Counted from the stretch's first letter, positions 9,249-19,105 are shown. The stretch is 64,000 nt of DNA from Flavobacterium fluviale (GCF_003312915.1 NZ_CP030261.1:744001-808000); one strand, 5' to 3'. Made by a program: numbers and translations. The notes: generated by a model from the letters alone, not told the origin.

Positions 9249-10829
9249 TTAGTTCCAACCTGGATTTTGTTGAATAGTACCATTTGAAAGTACTATTTGT
9301 GATTGTGGTAAAGGAAACCATCCTAAAGTTTCTGGTCTAAATGTTACAGCAAACTGAGAATCTCCAGTAGTATTATCGATAGCCGCTTTCATTACTGGCA
9401 TTCCTTGTCTGATTAAGTCAAAATAACGTAATCCTTCCAAAGCCAATTCTAAACGACGCTCTTCCATAATATTAGCCTGAGTTGCAGGAATTCTATTAGT
9501 CGTACTTTTGAAAGCACGGTCACGTACTCTGTCTAAATCTGTTTGTGCTAGTGCTGCATTTGTTCCTAAATTCAATTCGGCAGCCATTAATAAAACATCT
9601 GCAAAACGAATAATTGCATAATCTTGGTAGTTGTCAATTTGGAAGTTTCCTCCGTTTGCTTCAACAACAGCTGTTCCCGCTGCATTAGTAATCGGACAAT
9701 ATTTTTTCCAAGAATATCCAGTGTATTGACGTTGTTCTCTAGCCTGTGGATCAAAATTTAGTCCTTCACCAGCGTAGTCAATAAATGAAGCTGCTTTTCT
9801 GCTGTCAGCATTATCGTATGCTGCAACCAATTTAGGATTTACAGTTGCTCCTCCCCATCCTGTTGCGTATCTTCCGATAGAACCACCACGAGGCGCAATA
9901 TTTACTTGAAAACGGTTTCCTTCATGAAGATCCCAGTTTCCTTTTCCTGAACCGTTGAAACGAACAGCCCAAACCATTTCTGTATTATCTTCTCCAGCAA
10001 AATTTTCTAAAGAAGCTGCTAACCAAAGATTCGCAAAATCTGCTACTAATCCGTGGCCGCTATTATTTACAGCATCATTAATGTACGTTACAACTTGTGG
10101 TTTCGTAACTACACCTGCTAAATCTGTTTTGTTATAAGCTCCAGTGTAAAACAAGAATGTTCTAGCCAAATAAGCTTCTGCAGCCCATTTTGTAATTCGT
10201 CCGTAGTTTGCATTTCCTGCTTGCGAGTAATTTTCTGGACCTAAGTTATCTGCAGCAAATTTTAAATCGTTTGCAATTAAAGCATAAGTAACTTCTGGTG
10301 CTTGTCTTGGTAATTCAAATTCACTTGTCGTTACCGTATGATCTAGCGGAATAATATCACCAAACATTTTTGCCGCCTGGAAATGAAAATGTGCTCTTAA
10401 GAAACGAGCTTCAGCTTCGTAACGTGTTTTTAAAGCAGTATTAGCTCCCCAATTTACTTTGTCTAAGTTTTCTAACAAAACATTCGCTCTGTAAATTCCA
10501 AGATAAGAGTTTGACCATGTTAAGGCATTCATATCTTTATCTGTAGTATACTGAAAGCGGTCCCACTGCAAATCTACCGTTGGATCTGCAATACCAAATC
10601 CACCAAAACAGTTGTCAGATGCCTGCTCGCTTACGATCAATTGTGTACCGTAAGCTTCTCTTTGCAATACATCGTAAACAGCAACCAAACCTTCAAAAGC
10701 ATCAGATGGAGTTTTATAAAAATTCTCTGTTACTTTATCTGTATATGGTTCGTTTTCCAAAAAATCTTCCGAACAAGCCCCTAGGGTTAGTAAGCTTGAA
10801 AGTGCAAATAATTTTATATATGTTTTCAT
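9249..10829 (-). CDS. SusD/RagB family nutrient-binding outer membrane lipoprotein
   Basis: A protein of 526 residues from the ATG at 10829; a TTG three codons upstream is less likely. The signal ends LTLGAC with lipidated C19, followed by SEDFLENEP, the usual start of mature SusD proteins. The TPR-like helical SusD fold follows (WSNSYLGIYRANVLLENLD, RFLRAHFHF), and the C-terminal RagB/SusD block carries RRLELALEGLRYFDLIRQG. SusD is the hinged lid on the SusC channel that captures oligosaccharides at the cell surface. The gene starts 12 bp after susC ends, so the two are surely co-transcribed and form one complex. Confidence 0.96.
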   Translation of the reverse strand: MKTYIKLFALSSLLTLGACSEDFLENEPYTDKVTENFYKTPSDAFEGLVAVYDVLQREAYGTQLIVSEQASDNCFGGFGIADPTVDLQWDRFQYTTDKDMNALTWSNSYLGIYRANVLLENLDKVNWGANTALKTRYEAEARFLRAHFHFQAAKMFGDIIPLDHTVTTSEFELPRQAPEVTYALIANDLKFAADNLGPENYSQAGNANYGRITKWAAEAYLARTFLFYTGAYNKTDLAGVVTKPQVVTYINDAVNNSGHGLVADFANLWLAASLENFAGEDNTEMVWAVRFNGSGKGNWDLHEGNRFQVNIAPRGGSIGRYATGWGGATVNPKLVAAYDNADSRKAASFIDYAGEGLNFDPQAREQRQYTGYSWKKYCPITNAAGTAVVEANGGNFQIDNYQDYAIIRFADVLLMAAELNLGTNAALAQTDLDRVRDRAFKSTTNRIPATQANIMEERRLELALEGLRYFDLIRQGMPVMKAAIDNTTGDSQFAVTFRPETLGWFPLPQSQIVLSNGTIQQNPGWN

Positions 10830-10841
10830 CGTGTTCAAAAT

Positions 10842-13800
10842 TTAAAAGTTAACATTTAGACCCATCATGTAGGTTCTTGGCTGCGGATAATATCCAACAT
10901 CGATTCCTTTAGCCCAAGATTGATTTACGTTTCCGAAACCAATTTCCGGATCCATTCCTTTGTACTTTGTAAAAGTGTAAATGTTATTACCTGCAACGTA
11001 CAATCTGAACTTAGAGAAGAATTTTAACTTGTCTGTTAACTTTGTCAAATCACATCCAATTGTAGCATTTTTAATTCTGAAGAAATCTGAATCCTGAATA
11101 TACAAATCAGAGAATTTAGTGTAGTTACCATTATCATCTGTTCCGTATGTTACTCTTGGAACTGTGTTTGAAGTTCCTTCGCTTGTCCATCTGTTTAAAA
11201 CATCTGTAGTGTTGTTTGTGTAGGCACGAGTGTAATCGTGAATTCCGAAAACGTTTTGTCCTCCAGCAGTACCATAGGTATTAATAGATAAATCAAAAGC
11301 TTTGTATGATAATTCTAAATTAACACCGTAGTTAATATCTGGATTTGGATCTCCAATCTGCGTTTTATCATTTGCATCAATTTGTCCGTCACCATTCAAA
11401 TCTACGAAACGAACATCTCCAGGAACTGCATTTGGCTGAACTCCTGCTGCAACTTCTGCTGCATTTTGAAAAATTCCAGCTGTTTTTAATCCGTAGAAAT
11501 AACCCATTGGTTTACCAACCTCAACACGGTTCATTTCGTCTAGACCTTGGAATAAAACATTTGATTCTCCGTGAATGATTCCTTCGTTGTTTGCAATTCG
11601 TAATACTTCGTTTTGGTTGCGAGAAAGGTTTGCATTAATACCAAAATTCCAATCTTTTCCAATACGTGTGCGGTAAGCCAATCCAATTTCAAAACCTTTA
11701 TTACTAACGTCTCCACCATTAATGTAAGGTGCAGTTGCTCCAGCATAAGCTGGGATAGAAGCCAAAACTAACCAGTCTTTCGTTTTCTTGTCGTAGTAAT
11801 CGAAAGTTAAAGTAAAGTTGGTAAATAAAGTAGCATCAAAACCTAAGTCTAACTGCTCAGAAGTTTCCCATTTTAAATTACGGTTTGCTAATTGATCCGG
11901 GCTTGAACCTACTAATAAAGTTTCGTCACCTGTTCCAAAATGATACGTTTTATCTGTTGAGTTTACAACCGACATGTAAGCAAATCTTCTTGCAAATTGA
12001 TCGTTACCATTTTGTCCCCAGCTTGCTCTTAATTTGAAAGTATTTAATACTTTATTTTCTTTAAAGAAAGCTTCTTTGTCTAAATTCCAACCAGCAGAGA
12101 ACGATGGGAAAATAGCATATTTGTTGTCTGGACCAAATTCTGAAGATCCGTCACGACGAACTGTAGCTGAGAATAAATATTTATTATCATAATCGTACAA
12201 TAAACGTCCGAAGTAAGATTGAATAGCATAATCTCTACGATTTCCTTTTACCACATTTGATGTTGGGTCTTTTGCATTATCCAAATAAGCATGTGCGAAA
12301 TCATCAAAAATTAAGTTTCTTCCTTGTCCTTCCATATAATCAGAAGTATTCTTTTTAGCAGAAGTACCCGCTAACAAGTCAAAATTGTGAGAACCTGCAA
12401 TATTGAATTTATACTGAAGTGTATTTTCGAAAATCCATCCTAAAGATTTTGTAGAACTTTGCGTAACACTTGAAACTGTGTTATTATCGTTTGAAGAAAG
12501 AGAATATACAGGTCTGAAAGAACGGTAATTACTATCTGTCATATCAACACCATAACTCGTTCTAAAGGTAAAATCTTTTGCAAACTTTAATTCAGCAAAA
12601 ATGTTACCTACATAACGGTTTGTTTTGGTTTGGTTGAAGTTATTGTAGTATAAAGACCCAACAGGATTTGTTACATCATTCGAAATAATTGAACGTGCAA
12701 AATCTCCGTTTTCATCATAAGGAGCGTCGATTGGCGCAGCATTTAAAAACGCTCTAATTGCGTTGCTGTAAATACCATCATCTGCAACACCGCTTGATTT
12801 GATGTTTGATAAAGTGAAATTTTCACCAATTTTCAAGAAACCTTTAATTACTTCCGAAGTAGAGTTTACTGTAAAAGTAATACGATCGTATTGCGATTGA
12901 CTAGTCGATCCTCCAATCATACCATCTTGTCCGTAGTAAGATAAACCAGTTGCAATAGTTGATTTTTCATCACCTCCAGTAATCAAAAGAGAGTGATTTT
13001 GTTTTATTGCACCTTCATTAAATAAACTTTTCTGCCAATCTGTGTCTGGAAATCCAGCGATTTGCGCTTTTGTGTATAATGGAGCATATCCAGAATTTAC
13101 ACGAGCTTCGTTTATAATAGTTGTATATTCTTGCGTATTCATCAAATCTAGTTTTTTAGCAATCTGCTGAAAACCTGTATAAGAACTGAAAGACACATTC
13201 ATTTTACCATCTTTTCCTTTTTTTGTTGTAACCAAGATAACTCCGTTTGCCGCTCTTGCTCCGTAGATAGAAGCTGCAGAAGCATCTTTTAAAACGTCAA
13301 CCCTTTCAATAACAGAAGGATCTAAATATCCAATTCCGTTATCAACCACGACACCATCAACAACATAAAGCGGATCACTGTTTCCTGCTGTACCGGCACC
13401 ACGAATATTTACCACCATATTCGCACCAGGCTGACCAGAAGAAGAAGTTACAGAAACTCCCGAAGCCTGACCTTGTAAAGCATTTACAACATCAAGACTC
13501 GCAACCTGCTGAATGTCTTTTCCTGATACCAAAGAAGTTGCAGCTGTATTAACTTTCTTCTTTTGAGTACCGTATCCGATTACCACAATTTCTTTAAGTT
13601 CTGCAGTTTCTGGCTGCAAAACTGCATTGACTACTTTTTGAGCGCCAACAGTTATGTTTTGTGTTTTGAAACCCACAAAAGTGACCACTAAAACATCGCC
13701 TGTTTTGGCTTCCACTTTATATTTTCCATCAAAATCGGTAACAGTACTCGATTTTGTTCCCTGTACTTGTACAGTTGCTCCGGGAACTCCAAATCCGTCT

Positions 13801-13931
13801 TCGGCAGAAGTGATTGTTCCACTTACAGTTTTGGATTCTTGTGCAAATCCAAACTGCATCATAAATACGCTAAGCAGCACCGCCATAAAATATGGAAGCT
13901 TTGTTGTTTTAATACAATTTTTGCTTTTCAT
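10842..13931 (-). CDS. SusC/RagA family TonB-linked outer membrane transporter
   Basis: A 1029-residue protein with a signal peptide (to about residue 30, ending GFAQ), a carboxypeptidase-regulatory-like beta domain (about 35-110), a TonB-box-like stretch ELKEIVVIGYGTQKKK, a plug domain (about 120-235, with LYVVDGVVVD and the SusC signature SAASIYGARAANGVILVTTKKG), then a 22-strand barrel ending in the aromatic C-terminus NVNF. It imports oligosaccharides across the outer membrane using TonB energy, in complex with the adjacent SusD. It is the first gene of the leftward PUL transcript and faces the Nudix regulators across a 577-bp spacer, which fits control by them. Confidence 0.97.
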   Translation of the reverse strand: MKSKNCIKTTKLPYFMAVLLSVFMMQFGFAQESKTVSGTITSAEDGFGVPGATVQVQGTKSSTVTDFDGKYKVEAKTGDVLVVTFVGFKTQNITVGAQKVVNAVLQPETAELKEIVVIGYGTQKKKVNTAATSLVSGKDIQQVASLDVVNALQGQASGVSVTSSSGQPGANMVVNIRGAGTAGNSDPLYVVDGVVVDNGIGYLDPSVIERVDVLKDASAASIYGARAANGVILVTTKKGKDGKMNVSFSSYTGFQQIAKKLDLMNTQEYTTIINEARVNSGYAPLYTKAQIAGFPDTDWQKSLFNEGAIKQNHSLLITGGDEKSTIATGLSYYGQDGMIGGSTSQSQYDRITFTVNSTSEVIKGFLKIGENFTLSNIKSSGVADDGIYSNAIRAFLNAAPIDAPYDENGDFARSIISNDVTNPVGSLYYNNFNQTKTNRYVGNIFAELKFAKDFTFRTSYGVDMTDSNYRSFRPVYSLSSNDNNTVSSVTQSSTKSLGWIFENTLQYKFNIAGSHNFDLLAGTSAKKNTSDYMEGQGRNLIFDDFAHAYLDNAKDPTSNVVKGNRRDYAIQSYFGRLLYDYDNKYLFSATVRRDGSSEFGPDNKYAIFPSFSAGWNLDKEAFFKENKVLNTFKLRASWGQNGNDQFARRFAYMSVVNSTDKTYHFGTGDETLLVGSSPDQLANRNLKWETSEQLDLGFDATLFTNFTLTFDYYDKKTKDWLVLASIPAYAGATAPYINGGDVSNKGFEIGLAYRTRIGKDWNFGINANLSRNQNEVLRIANNEGIIHGESNVLFQGLDEMNRVEVGKPMGYFYGLKTAGIFQNAAEVAAGVQPNAVPGDVRFVDLNGDGQIDANDKTQIGDPNPDINYGVNLELSYKAFDLSINTYGTAGGQNVFGIHDYTRAYTNNTTDVLNRWTSEGTSNTVPRVTYGTDDNGNYTKFSDLYIQDSDFFRIKNATIGCDLTKLTDKLKFFSKFRLYVAGNNIYTFTKYKGMDPEIGFGNVNQSWAKGIDVGYYPQPRTYMMGLNVNF

Positions 13932-14508
13932 AATAAGAATTGATTAAGTTTAAGTTATAGTTAGTAATTTTTACCCTAAGAGAAATCTGGAAAAACTTCC
14001 CAAGCAGGTCATGCCAAAAATGAGGGCCTGAATCTCATTCTCAACATTTAGTACTTGCAGACTATAAGCAGCTATTTTTAATATCAAAATCGATTAAAAA
14101 TCAATTTCTATAAAAACATTTGTGGTAAGTTTAAGTTAAGTCGTAGCTTTGCCTTTTTTACTTATAGTCAATTTGAATTTATCTTATGGTAAATTTGACT
14201 ACAAGTGTAAAACAAATTTTCTATATTAACAAAATATTAGGGTTAATTTTTTTCAATTCTAATAAATACCATTTCATTTTTATCAATGCTGTAAAAACAG
14301 AAATGAAATTGAAATAAAAATTAGAGAAAAACCAACGTTTTATAAAATTGACAATCAGTCGTTTAAGAATTAAAGTATTTTAATACATTTTTAAGCACAT
14401 TTTTAAATCACTGATTATCAAAATTTTGTTTCGTTAAAAAAAATATAAAGCTTTTAAGAAGGCTAATAATCATTTTATTTATTTAATTTGTCAAAATTTA
14501 TCTCGAAT
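13932..14508. promoter_or_regulatory. Divergent PUL/regulator spacer with candidate operator
   Basis: This 577-bp AT-rich gap separates susC from the first Nudix regulator and must hold both promoters; I found no clean TAnnTTTG box on the susC strand. A dyad with perfect arms TAGTCAA (14165-14171) and TTGACTA (14195-14201), and partial symmetry inside, is the best operator candidate. A 13-bp direct repeat TAAGTTTAAGTTA occurs at 13945-13957, just upstream of the susC start, and again at 14126-14138. Long A/T runs occupy 14222-14460. No additional gene is seen. Confidence 0.45.
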
Positions 14509-15225
14509 ATGGTTGAAAATGTAGATGACGGAACTGTTCCAAAAAACGAACAAAGTGCCATGAATGCGATCACGATTGACTGTGTCATTTTTGGTTTTGA
14601 CAAAGGCAGTCTCGAGGTGCTTTTGGTGCAGCACGGAGAAGGAATCAGTAAAGGAAAATGGGGTCTTCCTGGGGGATGGATTTATAAAAAAGAAAGCACA
14701 GATGATGCTGCTCATCGCTTATTAAATGAACTTACTGGGCTTGATAATATTTATCTGGAACAGCTTAAAGCATTTGGCGATCCTAATCGTTTTCCGCTCA
14801 GACGAGTAATTACAATTGGTTATTATGCTTTGGTCAAAAGAGAAGATTACAATATTAAAGCCGGTTTTACAGCTTCGGATGCAAAATGGTATAAAATAAA
14901 CAATATTCCAGATTTGATTTATGATCATAATGAGATTTTAGCGTATAGTTTGAAACACCTTCGCAGCAAAGTCCGACAGACACCAATCGGTTTTAATTTA
15001 TTACCTGAAAAATTTACTTTATTACAGTTGATGCAGTTGTATGAGGAAATTTTAGGAATTGAAATGGACAAACCTAATTTTAGAAGAAAAATTCTTCACA
15101 TGAAACTTTTGGCAGCTTTAGACGAAAAACAGCAGGACGTTTCCCACCGAGCAGCTCAATTATACAAATTTGATCCAGAAATTTACACGAAACTAACCGA
15201 GAAGGGTTTCAATTTTGAATTCTGA
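14509..15225 (+). CDS. Nudix-fold transcriptional regulator (NrtR/AraR-like), copy 1
   Basis: A protein of 238 residues from the ATG at 14509 (a TTG at 14488 would add seven). The N-terminal half is a Nudix domain, and the C-terminal half from about residue 150 is a winged-helix-like region (FTLLQLMQLYEEILG, NFRRKILHM). The Nudix box is degenerate: in GX5EX7REUXEEXGU the second and last catalytic Glu are Leu (RLLNELTGL), so hydrolysis is unlikely and ligand sensing likely. Bacteroidota regulators of this type sense sugars such as arabinose or xylose and control the matching gene clusters. Placed head-to-head with susC, it most likely regulates this PUL; the ligand is unknown. Confidence 0.85.
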   Translation: MVENVDDGTVPKNEQSAMNAITIDCVIFGFDKGSLEVLLVQHGEGISKGKWGLPGGWIYKKESTDDAAHRLLNELTGLDNIYLEQLKAFGDPNRFPLRRVITIGYYALVKREDYNIKAGFTASDAKWYKINNIPDLIYDHNEILAYSLKHLRSKVRQTPIGFNLLPEKFTLLQLMQLYEEILGIEMDKPNFRRKILHMKLLAALDEKQQDVSHRAAQLYKFDPEIYTKLTEKGFNFEF

Positions 15226-15278
15226 TTTTCATTTGAGAAATAAAAAACACTTTTTGCACTTCGAAACACAACAATAAA

Positions 15279-15980
15279 TTGACAGAAATAACTACTAATC
15301 ATCACAAACCAGCCGTAGACGGAATCACAATTGACTGTGTTTTCTTCGGATTTAATAAGGAGAGTCTCGAAGTTCTCTTGGTGCAGCATGCCCAAGGCGA
15401 AAGTAAAGGAAAATGGGGGCTTCTCGGTGGATGGCTGCAACTGGAGGAAAGTGCCGATGATGCAGCACAGCGCATTTTACAAGAACTTACTGGTCTTGAA
15501 AATATTTATCTGGAGCAGTTAAAAGCTTTTACAAATCCGAAACGTGTTCTGGAAAGACGTGTGGTTACCATTGGTTATTACACATTAGTCAATCGGGAAG
15601 ATTATAACATTAAAGCCAGTTTAAGGGTTATCGAAGCCAAATGGTATAAAATAAATGAAATTCCAGATTTGATTTTTGACCATAACGAAATTCTGGATTT
15701 CAGTTTATCGCAGCTGCGAAATCGCGTTCGTCAAGCGCCGATTGGTTTTAATTTACTGCCAGAAAAATTTACCTTATTACAGTTGATGCATTTGTATGAA
15801 GAAATTTTAGGAATCGAATTGGATAAATCGAATTTCAGACGAAAAATTCTTCACATGAAACTGCTGACAGAACTCAACGAAAAACAAAAAGACGTTTCGC
15901 ACAGAGCGGCTAAACTTTATAAATTTGATGCTGAAATGTACAAGAAATTAACAGAAAAAGGGTTCAATTTTGAATTTTAG
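15279..15980 (+). CDS. Nudix-fold transcriptional regulator, tandem copy 2
   Basis: A 233-residue paralog of the preceding gene, about 76% identical by my alignment of 218 positions, starting at a TTG because no ATG exists in frame upstream. The gap to copy 1 is 53 bp, so they are probably co-transcribed. The Nudix box is again degraded (RILQELTGL), and the usual GLPGG is GLLGG. The C-terminal winged-helix region is nearly unchanged between copies, while the sugar-side Nudix part differs more. This suggests a shared DNA site but different effectors, or simply a recent duplication. Which copy acts on the PUL cannot be told from sequence. Confidence 0.82.
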   Translation: MTEITTNHHKPAVDGITIDCVFFGFNKESLEVLLVQHAQGESKGKWGLLGGWLQLEESADDAAQRILQELTGLENIYLEQLKAFTNPKRVLERRVVTIGYYTLVNREDYNIKASLRVIEAKWYKINEIPDLIFDHNEILDFSLSQLRNRVRQAPIGFNLLPEKFTLLQLMHLYEEILGIELDKSNFRRKILHMKLLTELNEKQKDVSHRAAKLYKFDAEMYKKLTEKGFNFEF

Positions 15981-16045
15981 GCTTCTTTTTAATTCACAAC
16001 CATCAACTATCGCATATCAACATTCCAGAATCCAAAACTTTGCGC

Positions 16046-16053
16046 TATCTTTG
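16046..16053 (+). promoter_or_regulatory. Promoter -7 box for lepA
   Basis: TATCTTTG fits the Bacteroidota -7 consensus TAnnTTTG and lies 88 bp before the lepA ATG. The leader contains the perfect palindrome AAAGCAATTGCTTT (16073-16086), flanked by ATAAC/GTTAT, that could fold into a hairpin. No clear -33 TTTG is seen. Confidence 0.5.
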
Positions 16054-16141
16054 CGCCTTAATAACATGCTTTAAAGCAATTGCTTTGGCGTTATTTACAC
16101 CCAAAAAATACTTAAACTCGTTAGAGAACTGATATATAAAA

Positions 16142-17938
16142 ATGAAGAAGATACGTAACTTTTGCATTATTGCACACATTGACCACGGTAAAAGTACATT
16201 GGCGGACAGATTATTAGGCGCAACACAAACCGTTACAGCTCGTGAAGAAAAAGCACAATTGCTTGACAACATGGATCTGGAGCGTGAGCGTGGAATTACC
16301 ATTAAGAGTCATGCCATTCAAATGGAATATACTTATAAAGGAGAAGAATACATCTTGAATTTAATTGACACTCCTGGTCACGTAGATTTTTCGTATGAAG
16401 TATCGAGATCTATCGCAGCCTGCGAAGGAGCTTTATTAATTGTTGATGCTGCACAAAGTATTCAGGCACAAACGATTTCAAATTTATATTTAGCACTTGA
16501 AAATGACTTGGAAATTATTCCGGTTTTAAACAAAGTCGATTTGCCAAGTGCCAATCCAGAAGAAGTTAGTGATGATATTATCGATTTATTAGGATGTAAA
16601 TTAGAAGATATTATTCACGCCTCTGGAAAAACAGGTTTTGGTGTTGAGAACATTCTTGCCGCTATTATCGAAAAAATTCCTGCACCTAAGGGAAATCCAG
16701 ACGAACCTCTACAAGCTTTGATCTTTGACTCGGTTTACAATCCGTTTCGTGGAATCGAAGTTATCTTTAGAGTTGTAAATGGTGAAATCAAAAAAGGTCA
16801 GAAAATTAAATTCATGGCAACTGGCAATGAATATTTTGCTGACGAAATTGGAACTTTAAAATTAAATCAGGTTCCAAAAAATGTCATTTCCAGTGGAGAT
16901 GTTGGTTATTTGATTTCTGGAATTAAAGAAGCAAAAGAAGTAAAAGTTGGTGATACCTTAACGGATGCTAAAACGCCGACTACAAATATGATTACAGGTT
17001 TTGAGGATGTAAAACCAATGGTTTTCGCCGGAATTTATCCTGTTGACACAGAAGATTATGAAGATTTGCGTTCTTCTATGGAGAAATTGCAACTGAATGA
17101 TGCTTCGCTGGTTTTCACACCTGAAAGTTCTGCAGCTCTAGGATTTGGTTTCCGCTGCGGATTCTTAGGAATGCTTCACATGGAAATTATTCAGGAACGT
17201 TTAGAGCGTGAGTTTGATATGACCGTAATTACTACAGTTCCTAACGTTTCGTATTTGGCTTATACCAAAAAGGAACCAGACAATGCATTTGTTGTAAACA
17301 ATCCTTCTGACTTGCCTGAACCTTCTCGTTTGGACAGAGTTGAAGAACCATTTATAAAAGCTACTATTATTACAAAAGCTGATTTCGTAGGAAACGTAAT
17401 GAGTTTATGTATCGAAAAACGTGGTTTAATTACGAATCAAACGTATTTAACTACTGAAAGAGTTGAGTTAAATTTTGACATGCCTTTGGCTGAAATTGTA
17501 TTCGATTTTTACGATCGTTTAAAAACAGTTTCTAAAGGTTATGCTTCTTTCGATTACTCTCCTATCGGAATGAGAACTTCGAAATTGGTTAAACTGGACG
17601 TTCTTTTAAATGCACAAACTGTCGATGCACTTTCGGCATTAATCCACGAAGACAATGCTTATAATATCGGTAAAAAAATGACCGAGAAATTACGAGAGTT
17701 AATCCCAAGACAACAATTTGATATTCCGATTCAAGCTGCAATTGGAGCGAAAATTATTGCTCGTGAAACAATTAAAGCACTTCGTAAAGACGTTACCGCA
17801 AAATGTTACGGTGGAGATATTTCGCGTAAGCGTAAATTGCTTGAAAAACAGAAAAAAGGTAAAAAACGTATGCGTCAGGTAGGAAACGTCGAGATTCCAC
17901 AAGAAGCATTTATGGCTGTTTTGAAATTGAACGATTAA
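16142..17938 (+). CDS. lepA: Elongation factor 4 (LepA), GTPase
   Basis: A 598-residue protein, the normal LepA length. The GTPase domain carries G1 AHIDHGKST (residues 10-18), DTPGH, and NKVD. Domain II (about 190-280), an EF-G-like domain III, domain V and the LepA-specific C-terminal domain follow ([25 protein letters not shown]). LepA binds ribosomes and hydrolyses GTP, promoting back-translocation or assisting ribosome function under stress. It is a single gene with its own promoter and terminator, unrelated to the upstream PUL regulators. Confidence 0.98.
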   Translation: MKKIRNFCIIAHIDHGKSTLADRLLGATQTVTAREEKAQLLDNMDLERERGITIKSHAIQMEYTYKGEEYILNLIDTPGHVDFSYEVSRSIAACEGALLIVDAAQSIQAQTISNLYLALENDLEIIPVLNKVDLPSANPEEVSDDIIDLLGCKLEDIIHASGKTGFGVENILAAIIEKIPAPKGNPDEPLQALIFDSVYNPFRGIEVIFRVVNGEIKKGQKIKFMATGNEYFADEIGTLKLNQVPKNVISSGDVGYLISGIKEAKEVKVGDTLTDAKTPTTNMITGFEDVKPMVFAGIYPVDTEDYEDLRSSMEKLQLNDASLVFTPESSAALGFGFRCGFLGMLHMEIIQERLEREFDMTVITTVPNVSYLAYTKKEPDNAFVVNNPSDLPEPSRLDRVEEPFIKATIITKADFVGNVMSLCIEKRGLITNQTYLTTERVELNFDMPLAEIVFDFYDRLKTVSKGYASFDYSPIGMRTSKLVKLDVLLNAQTVDALSALIHEDNAYNIGKKMTEKLRELIPRQQFDIPIQAAIGAKIIARETIKALRKDVTAKCYGGDISRKRKLLEKQKKGKKRMRQVGNVEIPQEAFMAVLKLND

Positions 17939-17979
17939 GTATTAGTATTAAGATTTTAGTACTAAGTACCAAGATTAAC

Positions 17980-18015
17980 AACCCGATAACTTTTGTTATC
18001 GGGTTTTTGTTTTTT
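17980..18015 (+). terminator. Rho-independent terminator after lepA
   Basis: An 11-bp perfect stem AACCCGATAAC/GTTATCGGGTT with a TTTT loop, followed by a T-rich tract, 41 bp after the lepA stop. Confidence 0.9.
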
Positions 18016-18209
18016 AAGAATTAATTTGTCAATAAACACAAGGCTTTGTCCTTCAAAACTTAAAATTATACCCAAAATTAAACAAGTAAATACTTATAAA
18101 TTTATGTGTTTTTTAACTCTATAGATTCATTATTGATGCATTCGATTTAGATTCGAATATTTCTAGATTTTTAAATATAACTTTAATCTTACAACTTAAA
18201 ATTATTATT

Positions 18210-18824
18210 ATGAAAACTAAATTTTTTATTCTTTTATCGATGTTAACTTTCTCATTTGCTAACGCACAACAAGAAGAAGTTGATTCGGAAATGAACTCAG
18301 CAAAAGGGGTAACCTTTGAAAGCGGTGATATGTTCTTAGAAGGTTCTATCAAAATTAGCACAGGCGGAAATGTAGATTATTACGGTTTTAGTCCAAAATT
18401 TGGCTACCTTTTAAATGATAAAGTAGCAGTAGGAGCTAAACTGAACTATGAAAGCTCTGAAACTGAAACTACTCAGACTAAAGTGAATGTTTTTGGAGTT
18501 GGCGCGTTTGCTCGTTATTACTTTTTAGAACTTGACAAAAAACGTTTCAAAGCTTATGGAGAAGCTGGCTTAGGTTTTGGAAGAAATAAAACTGAAGTGG
18601 AAGGACTTTCAGATACTGACAATAGTGTTACAGCCGATATTACTGTAGGTTTAAACTATTTTGTCACTAAAAATATTGCTGTAACTTTTGTATTAGCTAA
18701 TATGCTTTCTTACAATAGTGTTTCTCCAGAAGAAGGACCTTCAGCAAATACTTTTCAATTAAATATTAATTTATTTGAAAATATCTTCGATCAACCACAG
18801 TTTGGTCTTTTATATAGATTTTAA
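18210..18824 (+). CDS. Small outer membrane beta-barrel protein
   Basis: A 204-residue protein with a signal peptide MKTKFFILLSMLTFSFANAQ cleaved before QEEV. The mature part has alternating amphipathic strands (YYGFSPKFGYLL, VAVGAKLNYES, VFGVGAFARYYF, FKAYGEAGLGFGR, VTADITVGLNYFV) and ends in the terminal aromatic motif GLLYRF needed for barrel insertion. About eight strands fit the outer-membrane-protein beta-barrel family (OmpA/OmpW-like fold). Function is unknown; such proteins act in envelope stability or small-molecule passage. It is monocistronic, with a terminator on its right. Confidence 0.8.
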   Translation: MKTKFFILLSMLTFSFANAQQEEVDSEMNSAKGVTFESGDMFLEGSIKISTGGNVDYYGFSPKFGYLLNDKVAVGAKLNYESSETETTQTKVNVFGVGAFARYYFLELDKKRFKAYGEAGLGFGRNKTEVEGLSDTDNSVTADITVGLNYFVTKNIAVTFVLANMLSYNSVSPEEGPSANTFQLNINLFENIFDQPQFGLLYRF

Positions 18825-18849
18825 TTCTTTCCTGCTATTTACTTATAAA

Positions 18850-18877
18850 AAAGCTGTCTTCAATGACAGCTTTTTTT
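18850..18877 (+). terminator. Terminator after the beta-barrel gene (probably bidirectional)
   Basis: Stem AAAGCTGTC/GACAGCTTT with loop TTCAAT and a following T7 run. It lies between converging genes, with A residues on the left giving a T run for leftward transcripts from the Lgt-like operon. Confidence 0.85.
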
Positions 18878-18903
18878 ATATGCCAAATAATTTTGGATTT
18901 TTC

Positions 18904-19101
18904 TTATGATAAAAGTGTTCCGCATATTCCTAATCCAATAATCAGATATAGTGCTCCTATAATAAAACAAACCTTTGCTCCATTGGGGCTACTTTTCTTA
19001 ATTGCAAAACCAGTGATAGCCATTAAAATTGGCGGACCAACCATAATCGCTACAAAAAATGCGACCAAACCATCTAAATTACCTACTTCTAGCGCTGTCA
19101 T
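18904..19101 (-). CDS. 65-residue two-helix membrane protein in the Lgt-like/radical SAM operon
   Basis: A small leftward gene beginning four bases after the radical SAM stop. After a short N-terminus (MTALEVGNLDGL) come two hydrophobic segments, about residues 13-34 (LVAFFVAIMVGPPILMAITG) and 43-63 (VCFIIGALYLIIGLGICGTL), joined by a basic loop AIKKSSPNGAK. I recognise no family. Tight spacing behind the radical SAM gene and typical codon use argue it is translated. It could be a subunit, an anchor or even a substrate of the upstream enzymes. A rightward frame over the same bases is rejected. Confidence 0.65.
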   Translation of the reverse strand: MTALEVGNLDGLVAFFVAIMVGPPILMAITGFAIKKSSPNGAKVCFIIGALYLIIGLGICGTLLS

Positions 19102-19105
19102 ATTC

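Noticed and set aside
8362..9321. Longer start for the SusE-like gene
   Set aside because: The extra 30 residues overlap susD and precede the lipoprotein signal, which must be N-terminal; the ATG at 9231 is preferred.
14488..14508. TTG start seven codons upstream for the first Nudix regulator
   Set aside because: The in-frame ATG at 14509 is closer to the conserved domain and needs no rare start; the TTG cannot be fully excluded.
15226..16141. Reading the second Nudix gene as part of an operon with lepA
   Set aside because: A separate TATCTTTG box at 16046 and a 161-bp gap argue that lepA is independent.
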